Below the pieces are notes generated by a model. That model did not search any database. It was not told where the DNA came from and was given only the letters and a program-made list of their open reading frames with translations. The position numbers and the translations under genes are program-made. 64,000 nt of DNA from Blepharisma stoltei (lineage: Eukaryota > Ciliophora > Heterotrichea > Heterotrichida > Blepharismidae), in assembly GCA_914767885.1 (NCBI GenBank), contig CAJZBQ010000047.1, positions 310,001-374,000 of the forward strand, in the 5' to 3' direction. Positions 32,238-42,559 of this stretch are shown in pieces; within the stretch, counting starts at the first letter, position 1; each line of letters opens with the position of its first letter.

Positions 32238-35200
32238 TTAGTTTGCTTTTTTCTTGAAGCTTAGGGGCTGGTTAGGATGTATCGGATCATTTGAAATTTT
32301 ATATCGGAGTTTAAGAGGACTGTTGCGCCGGATATCTTCATGTGGTTCCGAAGAACTTTTTATGCTTTCATAAGTAGGAATGAAAACTCTTTCAGGTTCT
32401 TTCCTCAAAGCGTATGGAATGTTCTTCTTAGTAGTGTCTGGCAGGCAAAGAGATTTTGAGTCCTTATTATGTTTAGGCTTTATCATATCTTTTTTATCAA
32501 AAGAAAGATCGGCAGGTTTTGTCTTCAACTTTTGCAAGCCTCGAGAATAAGAAAATTTTGAAAAATCTTGATTGCGGGACGCAGGACGAGTTTCTGAAGG
32601 CTGAGCACCAAAATCTTCAGGAGAAAGATCTGGGACTGCGCTTTCAGCCCTAAACCTTATACTTCTTCTATTACTTTTTGACGCAGAGTTCGCAGCTCTT
32701 GAAAAATATTTAGCCAAGCTGCTCATTGGATGTTTGGCAAGCTTTTCCTTTGAGTCAGCTTTTTTTTTCTTCGGTTGTATACTTTTGATGATTAATGGTG
32801 ATTCAATTAAGCTTTCAACTTTTCTGAACGCTTTCAGAATGATTTTATTTGTCTCTACTTCTAATTCTTCTCTTTCTACACTATACTCGTCTTCTTCTGA
32901 ATCAGAGCTATCAGAATCGCTTTCAGTGTATGGCAGGTCATCTTTTATACTGTTTATTATATCTGCCATTGTTCGCTTTTTTTGTGGGGCTGTAGGGATA
33001 GTTTCTGTAGCTTCTTGCTCTTTTCGTAGCTCTTTTTCTTCATCACTCTCAGTCAGTTTATTCCTCTTTTTTAGCCTTTCAAACCTTCTTAATTCTTGGT
33101 CTTCTAGATCTCTATCACGAATCTCAATGTACTCTAGTAAAGTTTCTCCTAAATATTTGCCTAGTTTGTGTAGGCTTTCTTCAGTGAATGGATGAGTTAT
33201 TCTTTCTGCATCTAAATATCCATGAGATGAAGTCTCAATTGTATAGGTGCATGGCAGCTGAAGCTCCTTTCACATTACCAAGCGGGCTGTTTTACGCTTT
33301 TCAGCCTCATTACGAAATCGACAAGAATAATAACGAAACATGTCTGTTATTTCACTGACGAGTTTGGGAAAGACTTTGATTTTGTAGTATTTGTCAGAAT
33401 GAAGAGGGTAATGTGGCCCATACATGAAGACTCCTTTTTTGGTTGAGTGAGCATGGAGATCGAAGTAAAAAGTCAGTTTTTTGTTGAGGCTTCTTTGTAT
33501 TGCTTTATTTTTGAGAGAATATATGACTGGGTTTAGTTTTGGGTTTGGGTCTTGAAAGCTTCGATTAAGATCTTCTCCTGTCAAGGAGCAGCGTGTGTTT
33601 CCAGCGATCACTCCGTCGATATTCAGCATAGGGACTATTTTAAACACAACTTTTTTCCTAATTCTTCATTATAAAATTCTCAAAAAATTTTTATCTGCTA
33701 ATTTATTTCTAAAAAAATTTATTTCTTACTATGCTTACTCCCCCCCCCCCCTCCGTGAGCGAACAAAACCATTAGAAAAATCGCCATTTTTTGACCAAAA
33801 ACCCACCCTCCGTGAGTGAACAAAAATTTTTTTAATAGAAAAAATTTTAATGGAAAAAAAATTTTGATATATAAGTGATAATTAGTATAATGAAATCTAG
33901 AGCTAATTCTGTTTAATTTTAAACAAATTGCGTTTTAAAAACATAAATTTTGCAAATTAAATTAATATTTGCTTCCCAATTTTTGCAAATTAGGGATTTT
34001 TTTAAATTTCGAAAAAAATATTTTTTTATAAAATTTATATATAAATTTTTTTAAAAAAAAAAAAATTAAACCCCCCTCCGTGAGCGAACAAAATTTTTTT
34101 GTTCGCTCACGGAGGGGGGGGGGGAGTTAGAAAATAAAATGGTGACATCGACGGAAGATAGACTCAACACACTCCCTATGAGCATGTTGACCTGTCCCGA
34201 TGAAGCTGTAAATAATACCGAACAGGGAAGTTTATTTCTCCCCCGAAGGTTTTTCATGCCCCTGCTAGATGGGCTTGGGCTAGATAGGTTTTGTCTCCCA
34301 CTTAGTCTTTGCTTATCGGGACTAACAGGGCATCTGCAAGACGTTGCTCTAGTCTAGGGAGTCCTTAGGTTAGGTGGGCTTACGCCAGATAAGCAAGCTA
34401 GTGGCCTATCCGCTTATGGCCTTATAACACTTTAATTAACTTACTATGTTTAGTATACTTTTAACCGCATAGAGTAAGTTTTTTAGCTTTACTACTATTC
34501 CCTGTAATAAAATTTAAAAATCCTTCCATAGCCCAAGATCCATGAGTTTCTCCTGGATGAACCCTTGCTGTCATAAAAACAAACTCTTTTTCATAAGTGT
34601 TATTAAAATCTGTAATAGTCAATATAGGTGTATCAACTCCTCCCAAACTTTTGCAAAGCATTTCTCTCCTCACAAATTCACATTTTTCAAGCTCTTTCAA
34701 TAATTTACACAATTTTGTATAGCTATAAGGTATTGAATAAGCAAAAAAGACTGCATCATTATCCTTGAATTCAAAAGAAAAGGACAATGAATAGTAATGA
34801 CGGTTATTTGTTAATCTGCTTACTTTACTATGAGTATATACAATATCATAGCCACCTTTAATCCATCCAGTTTTTTCCCTATAAATGCAAGGCATCATTC
34901 CTTGCGTGTATAAGCTATTTCTTTTACTCCTCAGCCTAAAATTCTACTTTGAAAAATTAACACTTTCAACGAATTTAATCCAGAAAAATTTTATATTAAT
35001 ATTTTAATATATTTTTGCTTTCCAAAAGCCTCGCAAAAGAGACAATTTTAAGAAAATAAAAATTAATCCCTCTATAAGCGAGCAAAAAAATTTGGACTCT
35101 TCGGAAGGATTAGAAAAATTGACTATATTAAACCTGACCTCTCTCATGCCGCTTTTATTGTATACTTTAAAGTAATACCATTGATTATGTCCATAAGTGT

Positions 35201-36111
35201 TTGAATCAGTCCTTAAATACAAATCATATTCATTTTCCTTCGCTTTTTCAACTCGGTCTAAATTCCCACATTCAAATTTCGATGAAAATTCGAGCTCGCT
35301 TGGTGGCAGTCCTTCTCGCATTCCTGTAAAAGGAGGACCTTCTGGCTTAGTCTGACTCTTTTTCACAAGTTCTCAAGCATGCTTTATTCTTGGATTGATA
35401 GAAAACTTATAAGTTTCAAGTCCTGAAAAAGCTTCATTGAGTTCTAAATCCCCCCTCCGAGAGTGAGCAAAACAATTTTGTCCGTCCACTCATGAAGGGT
35501 GTTAATTTTTTGTTTTTATAAAAATTTATATAGAAATTTTTTTTTTCGAAATTTTAAAAAAAATCTTAATTTGCAAAAATGGAAGCAAATATTAATTTAA
35601 TTTATAAAATTTATGTTCTAAAGTGCAATTTGTTTAAAATTAAACAGAATTAGCTCGAGATTTCATTATATTAATTATTACTTATATATCAATTTTTTTT
35701 ATTAAAAAAGATTTTTGTTCACTCAGGAGGTGGCTTTTTGGACAAAAATAGAGATTTTTCTAATGGTTTTGTTCACTCATGGAGGGGTGGAGTAAGGGAG
35801 TCCTCAGGTCTATATCCGTTAAAAATAGGATTTTGTGCAGGGATTTGGTCATAGGTAAATGATAGAGGAATTGGGCCATTCTGCAGAAGCGAGTTTGGCC
35901 GTCAACTAAATAAGGGTTACCCAAATATCATATCAGGTTCTAAACTATGTCCAGATTCCACTAATGGGATATGAGGGATTATTACGGAATCTACCTTTTC
36001 TTTCAGCTGAAAATCAAAGTTCAAGGGAGTAGGAGTTTTTTCATCCACATCTACAAGGACTTCGTCTTCTGAGTTGTGCTCGAAGCCTGAATCTTCGCTG
36101 AATTCTGTCAT
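32238..36111 (-). CDS. cytosolic carboxypeptidase (CCP/AGBL, tubulin deglutamylase family), four inserts and one 15-nt intron
   Basis: About 841 aa. Acidic N-terminus (36111 onward), then NGPIPLSFTYDQ, the CCP N-domain (YGHNQWYYFKVYNKSGMREVRFNIVNF), SLYTQGMMP, and the M14 domain: Zn ligands in ARVHPGETHGSW (His, Glu), VPMLNIDGVIAGNTRCSLTG, DLNRSF and the third ligand in DLHAHSTKKGVFMYG. A long basic, acidic and disordered tail (residues 560-841) follows. CCPs remove glutamates from tubulin tails, which suits a heavily ciliated cell. Inserts: 35448-35792, 34926-35093 and 33662-34474 with a nested MITE and E4. Joining at TAA 35445/35793 leaves one base too many (PEDS-LELNEAF needs one G less), so there is a one-base error or frameshift there. 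Confidence 0.87.
33738..34126. mobile_element. family 1 MITE, well preserved, nested
   Basis: 389 bp between TTA at 33735-33737 and 34127-34129. Left: CTCCCCCCCCCCCCTCCGTG with second copy near 33806. Right: CCTCCGTGAGCGAAC hairpin. Same orientation and near-identical termini to the pogo element at 15486. It landed in the TTA of the left target duplication of E4. Confidence 0.92.
34130..34439. mobile_element. SINE-like insert E4 with 13-bp target duplication
   Basis: 310 bp, GC-richer, between CTTACTATGCTTA at 33725-33737 and CTTACTATGTTTA at 34440-34452, one mismatch; the MITE sits directly after the left copy. The head is ATGGTGACATCGACGGAAG, matching E7 (ATGATGATATTGACGGAAA). The middle AGATGGGCTTGGGCTAGA and AGGTTTTGTCTCCC also match E7. 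This pair is the best evidence that these inserts form a repeat family. Confidence 0.78.
34926..35093. mobile_element. atypical IES in the carboxypeptidase gene, right end missing
   Basis: 168 bp. The left side is canonical (TTTA then CTCCTCAGCC). On the right only the loop-side half of a family 1 hairpin survives (CCCTCTATAAGCGAGCAAAA) and the usual GGGAG plus TNA are absent. Only TTT is shared by both junctions. Removal gives NPSEESK-RNSLYTQGMMP, as expected for a CCP. Confidence 0.7.
35448..35792. mobile_element. IES, family 1 MITE, TAA-bounded
   Basis: 345 bp between TAA at 35445-35447 and 35793-35795, inverted relative to pogo: hairpin on the left (CCCCCCTCCGAGAGTGAGC), doubled motif on the right (GTTCACTCAGGAGGTGG; GTTCACTCATGGAGGGG). 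It splits the CCP N-domain. Confidence 0.88.
35902..35916 (-). other. 15-nt intron
   Basis: GTAACCCTTATTTAG on the minus strand, containing an in-frame TAA and TAG. Removing it turns the stop after DMIFG into FGWRPNSLLQNGPIPL, with TGA as Trp. A convincing minimal intron. Confidence 0.85.
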
Positions 36112-36224
36112 CTAGTATTTTATGAAAATTTATTAGAATTAAGCAGATGAGTGCTAATGCTTAAAATAAAGAAGCCAAGAAGCAAAATTTAAGTTTTAGC
36201 AGAGGAAAATAGATTACCTTGCAG

Positions 36225-37619
36225 ATGTCATTTAAATTACTGCAATTTTTAATGGAAAAAGGCTCGAGCTATAAAAGAGTTTTAGAGATCTTCCAGAAGA
36301 TATGCAAAGAAAAAGAAAAAACGATGAGAAAATACTCACTCCCCCCCCTTTAAATTGGAACTAAAAATTTTGTTCCAATTTAAAGGGGGGTTAAGAAAAT
36401 TTTTTAAAAAAAAATCATTATAAAATTTTTTATAAAAAAAAAAAATTCAAAAATTTATCGAATTAGATTAATAAATTTGTTTAATAAAATGCTATTTACT
36501 CTTTATCCTTTAAAACAAAGCAAGATATAACTAAAATTTCATTATCAATTAATACGCCACTATTAATTGGTATCAAAACTATTTACACAAAAATTATTAT
36601 TTTTATTGATAAAAAAAAATTAAAAACAAAAAATTTTAGAAAATTTATCGATCAAAGTGCTAATTTTGTTTAAATAAGATGCTATTTATACTATATTCTT
36701 TAAATAAAGCAAGAGATAAGTAAATTTTGAATTTTTGTAAAGAATTCGTATTGGATTTATATCAAAGCTATTTATATAAAAAATATCATTTTTATCAAAA
36801 AAAAAAAAAATTTTTTTAAAAATTTTTTTAAAACAAAAAATTTAAATTGTTTTTAAAAATTTACAATTAAGGATAATAAATTTATTTAAATAAGATGCTC
36901 TTTATACTCTATTCTTTAAACAAGAGCAGGATATAACTAAATTTTTAATTTTAGTTAAGAAGAAACATTTAAATTATATCAAAACTTTTTACATAAAAAT
37001 TATGATTTATATATATAAAATTTTTTATTATAAAATTAAATTTTGTTCCAATTTTTAAGGGGGTTAATTTACCAAAAAAGTGGAAATTTTACCTATATTT
37101 TGTTCCAATTTAAAGGGGGGGGAGTCAGAGAAGAATAGTGAAGTAATTAAAGTAAAAACAGAGAAATTACCTTTGTTTTTGTATGATTTGATAGGACAAG
37201 AAAAACCGTTTAGCCGAACATCAAAATCAAAGCTAGAAACTTCTGTCTCTAAAACGCCTGAGCCAAGCAATCGAACTGCAAATAAAATTATAAGGGAAAC
37301 AACCCCTAAAGAAACAAAATTGAGATCAAGTTTAACTTATAAAGAATTCAAAGATACCCACAATTCAAGTTTTAGATTAAAACAGGAACTTAAACTGAAT
37401 ACTAAGATAAATAACATAAAAAGCACAGAGCTATCACAATCAATGCCGAGACCTAGTCCTGATATTAATTTAAATAGAACATTCACTTGCCCTAAAAAAG
37501 CGAAAACATTAAGGCTCAACAAATTGATTACCCAATCTCTTCTGTCTTCAGGAAGACCTCTATTTCCTCATGCAACCAAATTTAAAAATGAGTTCATAGA
37601 GAAATATGTTTGTAATTAG
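36225..37619 (+). CDS. hypothetical basic disordered protein, split by a family 3 IES
   Basis: 201 aa after removing 36339-37124 with one TCA: MSFKLLQFLMEKGSSYKRVL, then KTMRKYS-EKNSEVIKVKTEK. The first 45 residues are helical. The remainder is Lys/Ser/Thr-rich with SKTPEPSNR and RPSPDINLNR sites and is likely disordered. I do not recognise a family. It is divergent from the carboxypeptidase gene with 113 bp between starts, so the two may share a bidirectional promoter. Confidence 0.72.
36339..37124. mobile_element. family 3 IES (TTTAAATTGGAAC), TCA-bounded, with internal tandem repeats
   Basis: 786 bp between TCA at 36336-36338 and 37125-37127. Left end is a hairpin: CCCTTTAAATTGGAAC and GTTCCAATTTAAAGGG. 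Right end has the doubled motif (TTGTTCCAATTTTTAAGG near 37042; TTGTTCCAATTTAAAGGG near 37099). The duplication TCA shows that the target is TNA, not only TTA or TAA. Confidence 0.9.
36440..37015. repeat. three diverged tandem repeats of about 190-210 bp inside the family 3 IES
   Basis: Each unit has AATAAATTTGTTTAATAAAATG or a variant, then GCTNTTTATACTCTATTCTTTAAA, then AGCAAGATATAACTAAA, then a TATCAAAACTATTTACATAAA block. Units start near 36450, 36655 and 36855. They account for the large size of this copy compared with 547 bp at 39959. Confidence 0.7.
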
Positions 37620-37809
37620 CTAGTCCTTGTGTAATAAATAAAATTATAAATAAACTCTCTTAATTTAATAATAAATAAGATTATAGATGACATTGAGCAT
37701 AAAAACAGGAAAAATAATAAAAAGCTAAAGAAAAGCTTAATAAAGCATGTTTAAGCAAGCAGATATATGAATCTTAGTTATAAGAAAAGATTAAACTTAT
37801 TTTACTGAT

Positions 37810-38614
37810 TTAGCTTGGCAATTCCATCTTCCAAAACCCGTCATTCAAATAATGTAAGTTTTCTATTGCAGCCCCAGTTGGGTTGCTTCTAATTTCTTCT
37901 GTACTTTTCATCATCCTTCCTATTGCAAGAGCATGGGTTTTCCCCTCAGCCATTATTGCTACGATTTCTCCTTGTTTAGCTTCTTCTATTGCTCCCCCTG
38001 CAGAAACCAGTCCAGGAGCCATAACATTAGCACCACCGATAACAAATCGGATTGCCCCTTTATCAACTTGCATTTTCTTTAGCATAAAAGGAAATTTGTG
38101 TAAAAGTTTCAAATGAGGAAACATGATATCTTCACAGTGTATGGATATAATTGTTTTCTCTACGTATGTGAATGATAAATTATTGTGAGGTGCTTTCAAT
38201 TTTGCTTCGATTACTGAATGCTGCTTAATCTCTCAATTAAATTAGATTTTTTGGTAAAATTTTTTATAGTTTTAAGCTAATAAATAAACAAATAATTATA
38301 TCAAATTGTTTATTCTCCAATATTAAAAGTGCTTTAAGCCGGGTAGAAGTCTAGTGATTGTGCACTTTTTGACAATGTCGATTTTACCGAAGTGTTTACT
38401 ATTTTTGAAATTGATATTAAAATTAAAAAATTTCGTTCGTCATTAAGAATTTATAGTTTTTATTTGTTTATAATTGGGATTGAGAGTTAGGGAAAAGAAG
38501 ATCAATGTATGGCTCCATTTCAGGATGGCCTTCAAGCATTGCTGATTTTAAGCCTCTAACATTGGAGCTTCTAAGCTGCGATGTGGTGCGAATCTCTTCT
38601 GGCTTTTTAAGCAT
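37810..38614 (-). CDS. MCTS1: MCTS1 (MCT-1) translation factor with PUA domain, interrupted by one IES
   Basis: 180 aa after removal of 38228-38486; human MCTS1 is about 181. N-terminal part MLKKPEEIRTTSQLRSSNVR to EPYIDLLFP (from 38614), then KQHSVIEAKLKAPH, then LKLLHKFPFMLKKMQVDKGA, IRFVIGGANVMAPGL, the PUA core VAIMAEGKTHALAIG, and IENLHYLNDGFWKM. MCTS1 works with DENR in translation reinitiation and 40S recycling, in the cytosol. Without the IES model the gene would look like a 129-aa fragment. Confidence 0.94.
38228..38486. mobile_element. IES, TTA-bounded, CTCTCAAT ends
   Basis: 259 bp between TTA at 38225-38227 and 38487-38489. Ends ATCTCTCAATTAAATT and GGGATTGAGAG are imperfect inverted repeats. 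Excision joins LLFP-KQHSVIE in MCTS1. No match to families 1 to 3 apart from the TNA boundary. Confidence 0.85.
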
Positions 38615-39299
38615 CTTTATGTATTTAAGTATTAATTATGCAAAATAATTGTGATATAAATGTGAGAACTTTTATAGTCCAAGCTATGCTTATTTACTAT
38701 TCATTATTCATTATTAAAGCCTTATAGATAATTTTTGATTATTTTATTCTTTATATAGCATTTCTAAGATTCGATATTAATGAATTGATGAACATAAATA
38801 GATATTTCATAGTTCATTAGAATCTAATATAAACTAATTTATTGCTTTCAGCTAAAATTCTTTGATATAAAACTATATTACTTGGTCTTTATTTTATTTA
38901 TTTGCCATTATTTTTTTGAAAGCATAAATCTCCCTAATTTGTGTCGAAAAACGATGCACACTTTATAAATTAAGAGAAATCGATATTTATTGAATTTAGA
39001 ACACTATAAGAATAGCTATAGAAGTTTCCTATGTTTGGCGCTGTAAGGCCGATATAAATTCTGATCGGAATTTATCGGTAGGTTGCACCAAATCAATGCC
39101 TTGGTCGGACCAAAAAGCGATTTGGTCCGACGAACTTGGAAAGCTCCTGGGAAAATGTCTGCGCTTTTAGCGCTATATAGAGGAAACCTCTATATTTATG
39201 ATTGCGATAAAAAATATTAGATTAGAGCTCAGCCTAGAATAGAATGAATTATAGTTAATCAGAAATCTCTTGATTACGTTGGCAAAATAAATAATAAAA
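38615..39299. other. intergenic, with hairpin cluster at its right side
   Basis: 685 bp. AT-rich to about 39030, then the palindrome cluster listed separately. No open frame. Confidence 0.5.
39040..39196. repeat. cluster of four hairpins upstream of the first phosphodiesterase
   Basis: CCGATATAAATTC with GGAATTTATCGG (39049-39078); TTGGTCGGACCAAA with TTTGGTCCGACGAA (39101-39134); GCGC-TTTTA-GCGC (39161-39173); TATAGAGG-AAA-CCTCTATA (39176-39194). It is GC-richer than its surroundings. It could be a foldback element, a structured RNA or a leader; the sequence alone does not decide. Confidence 0.6.
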
Positions 39300-42200
39300 A
39301 TGAAATTAACACCAGTCAATTGCATCATGTTTCTTAGCACTGTGACATCATTCATCATTCATGGAATTATTTCAACAAATTTTGAAAAGTTAGCTTTATT
39401 TGTACTTATTTCAAAACTACCCAAACGTCCTGCATTGTATATATCGATTTTTGGCTCTATGATTATAACACTCATAACGAATTTTCCAGAAGATTTGCTA
39501 TTTTTATCTGCTTTAATTTATATATTTCCCCAAATCCTCAAATTAAGGCTTAGTTCAGCTGTCAATTGCTTTATTTGGTTAAGCATCATATGGCTCATAT
39601 TTGCTGGCTATTTTAAATCAGGACAATTTGAATTATTGACTATTATATGGACTTCAATAATATCCAGCTTAGAAATTTCAAAACAAACAAAATTTGATGA
39701 AATTTTGAAAGAAAAAGAAGAATTAGCTAAAAAATGCAAAAGGTTAGAAACAGAAGTTTCCATAATTGAAGCCAGTCAGCGAACTCCTTCTGCAAAAAGA
39801 ACTTCAGAGCTTATAAATAAGCTCAAACATTTATCTAATACTTTTATGCAAGGAGATACTCCAGGCTCATCAATGAGAAGTTCTCGATTTGGAAATGAGT
39901 CGCTAACTTTCTCCTCATATTTATATAGCCATCGAAATATTTATACAGATGAAACTGACTCCCCCTTTAAATTGGAGCAAAAAATCCTGTTCCAATTTAG
40001 TTGGCAATAAAATATAATTCAAAAATTTCTGATATTTTTGAAAACATTGCATTATTTGTGATTAAGATTGCCATTAGGAGCTAAAGTGAATACAGATAGC
40101 TTTTTTCCTAAGTTCAATCTGCAAGAGATGTTTTAAAGAGGATATAGGTTCAATGAGTTATTAAAAGATTTCAGATTGGGGTTCGCCGCTTTTCTGATTG
40201 ACTTAGATTTTAGACAAAAATGCCATTAGATGCTAAAGAGCGTGAAAGGTTTGGCTCGCAAGATGGGTTTTATTAGAATTTCCGCGAAATTATTAGTGTT
40301 AAGTGTTAAAAAATTAGTCTATTCAATTGAGAATGGTTTAAATACATTCTAATTGCATTTGCCTATTAAATTAGTTCAAAATTAATTTTATAAAAATTAG
40401 TACTTGATCGATAACATTTTCCTAATGAAAACCATATTTTGTTCCAATTCAAAGAGGGCTAAAGTATCCAAATTACCGATGTTTTGTTCCAATTTAAAGC
40501 GGGAGTGAGAGTTCAGATTTCATTACAAATGATGAAATCAAAGAAATTATTGCTTCCTTAATCAGCCAAGACTACTTATTTTGAAATCCTGAAAAAGGTC
40601 ACGTGACTGATCTCAATCTTCTGGAAATAGGGAAAAATCAAATGAATCTATATACACAAACAGACGACTCAGTCCCTGAATCGCCTAGTAGACGAAGAAA
40701 GCTGTCCAATCCACTTCTAGTGAAGCGTTTAACCACAATGAAAACGTCATGCATTGATAATAAGTCTTTATTTGAAACTCTAAATGAATTAGGCAGATGA
40801 GATTTTGACCAATTTAAGCTACTTGAGCTGACAAAAAATCCAACTTTTGAAGTCGGCAGATATATTTTCGATTTTCTAGATTTTATGGGAATTTTTGACA
40901 TTGACGAGCATAAACTAGATAGGTTTTTGACAGTTGTAGAGAACGGGTACAAAAAAGAAAATTATTACCACAATTCATTGCATGCTGCTGATGTAGCTGC
41001 TTCAGCAATGTTTTTGATTCAGCAAGGACTTGAACTTGGAAATGGCCTTGAAGATATTGATAATTTAGCTATGATTATTGCTGCGCTTTGCCATGATATT
41101 GAGCATCCTGGGGTAAATAATCCATATTTGGTTATTAGCCAAGATTCTTTACTCCCCCTTGGAGCGAACAAAAAATTTTGTTTGTTCAAGGAGGGGGTTA
41201 TTTTTTTTAAAAAATTTATATATAAAATTAAATAATAATATTTGTTCGAAATTTAAAAAAATCCATATAGCCCCTGAAATTATTTAGATCATTATTGGCC
41301 ATCCATTTTAATTTCCAAAATTAATTTGTACTTGCCATCTTTTTTAAAAAGTAAAAACGAAAATGACAAGTTTCCGTTTATGGTTTTAAGGTACCTAATC
41401 AGACTTATACTGTATAAGGCAGGTGCCCTGTACCATATTTTTTCTGGTCTGTATTCTGCTGGGGTATAGAGATCTATTAAGGTGTATGAACTATATTCGA
41501 AATAATTTTAAAGCAAATATTAATTTAATTTAAAAAATTTATGATTAAAAATTAAAGTTGTTTAAAATTAGTTCGAAATTTCATTATAATAATTATTACT
41601 TATATACCAAAATATTTTTTCGGAAAATTTTTGCTTGCTCATGGAGAGTGGTTTTACCTAAATAATAGGGATTTTTCCAGTGGGTTTTGTTCACTCACAG
41701 AGACAGGAGGGAGTTAGCATTTAAATATAACGATCAAAGCGTTTTAGAGCATATGCATGCAAATAGAACTTTTCAAATTCTCAGTGAAGATAAAACTAAT
41801 ATTTTAGCAAATCTTGCTAAGGTCGATTATCAGAGATTCAGAAAAATAACGATTCAAGCAATTTTAGGAACAGATTTACAGGTTCACTTTGACAAATTAG
41901 CTGATTTCAAATCAATGATTTCCAAGAGGCTCAATTTTTCGGATGATAAATTTAAACTGCTTTCTTTGCAGATGTGTATAAAGTGTGCAGATATAGGCCA
42001 TGGAGCAAAAACTCTTGATCTTCACAAAAAGTGGTCTAATTTAATTACAAAAGAGTTTTTTAAGCAAGGTGACCTTGAAAGAAGACGAGGATTCCCTGTC
42101 ACACCGCTTTGTGACAGAGAAAGCGTAGTGTTAAGCAAATCTCAAGAAGGATTTCTAAAAGTACTTGTAAGGCCACTATTCGAGCTCTGGGAAGAATTTT

Positions 42201-42403
42201 TGGAACTTCATGCAGCTGAAGAGAACAAAGATATTGCCATTTACACATTTGAAGCGTGCTTGAGCAATATTAGATGCAATATAGAATACTGAGATAATGA
42301 GTATATTTTATATAAAGATTGAAAACAAACATTTTTCCTTGACGATTTGCCTCCGCCTATGCTAAAGAAACATTCAACTCAAATACCGAACGGAATTAAT
42401 TAA
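39300..42403 (+). CDS. membrane-anchored 3',5'-cyclic nucleotide phosphodiesterase, copy 1
   Basis: 662 aa after removal of inserts 39959-40505 (TGA) and 41152-41713 (TTA). Five or six hydrophobic helices fill residues 1-125, a coiled coil follows (DEILKEKEELAKKCKRLETE), then the conserved linker NDEIKEIIASLISQDYLF. The catalytic domain has YHNSLHAADV, ALCHDIEHPGVNN, CADIGHGAKTLDLHKKW, KQGDLERRRG and SKSQEGFLKVLVRPLFE, the metal and Gln-switch signatures of class I PDEs. The HDxxH box reads HDIEH where both sisters have Gly, an oddity next to the metal site. It hydrolyses cAMP and/or cGMP; specificity cannot be told. First of a tandem triplet. Confidence 0.92.
39959..40505. mobile_element. 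family 3 IES, TGA-bounded
   Basis: 547 bp between TGA at 39956-39958 and 40506-40508. Left hairpin CTCCCCCTTTAAATTGGAGC and TGTTCCAATTTAG; right doubled motif (TTGTTCCAATTCAAAG, TTGTTCCAATTTAAAGCGGGAG). Excision gives TDET-E-SSDFITNDEIKE, matching the sisters (NSNFITNDEIKE). A second proof that TNA and not TA is duplicated. Confidence 0.9.
41152..41713. mobile_element. family 1 IES with internal insertion, TTA-bounded
   Basis: 562 bp between TTA at 41149-41151 and 41714-41716; inverted relative to pogo. About 190 bp of extra sequence lies at roughly 41270-41495 (GGCAGGTGCCCTGTACC and flanks), interrupting the usual CGAAATTT...AAGCAAATATT core. Excision gives SQDSL-AFKYNDQSV, identical in pattern to the sister genes, which have no insert here. 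Confidence 0.9.
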
Positions 42404-42559
42404 ATGATATATTAAATAATTTCAGTACTTGAAGCTGCCATTAATTTAATTAGATTTAATTTATTAACCTTTCTAATGAAATAAATAATAAATTACCGTT
42501 TATTTTAGTATAATGTAATATTTGTTGAAAAATGCATGCCAGAAAAAATTTATAATTAA

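Larger units (their letters stand above)
33662..34474. mobile_element. TAA-bounded composite IES in the carboxypeptidase gene
   Basis: 813 bp between TAA at 33659-33661 and 34475-34477; excision gives KAKKL-RKKVVFKIVPMLN. It contains a family 1 MITE (33738-34126) and the SINE-like insert E4 (34130-34439). Without them it is about 110 bp, AT-rich, with no CTCCC ends. This is a layered IES: two later insertions into a DNA stretch that is itself excised. Confidence 0.88.
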
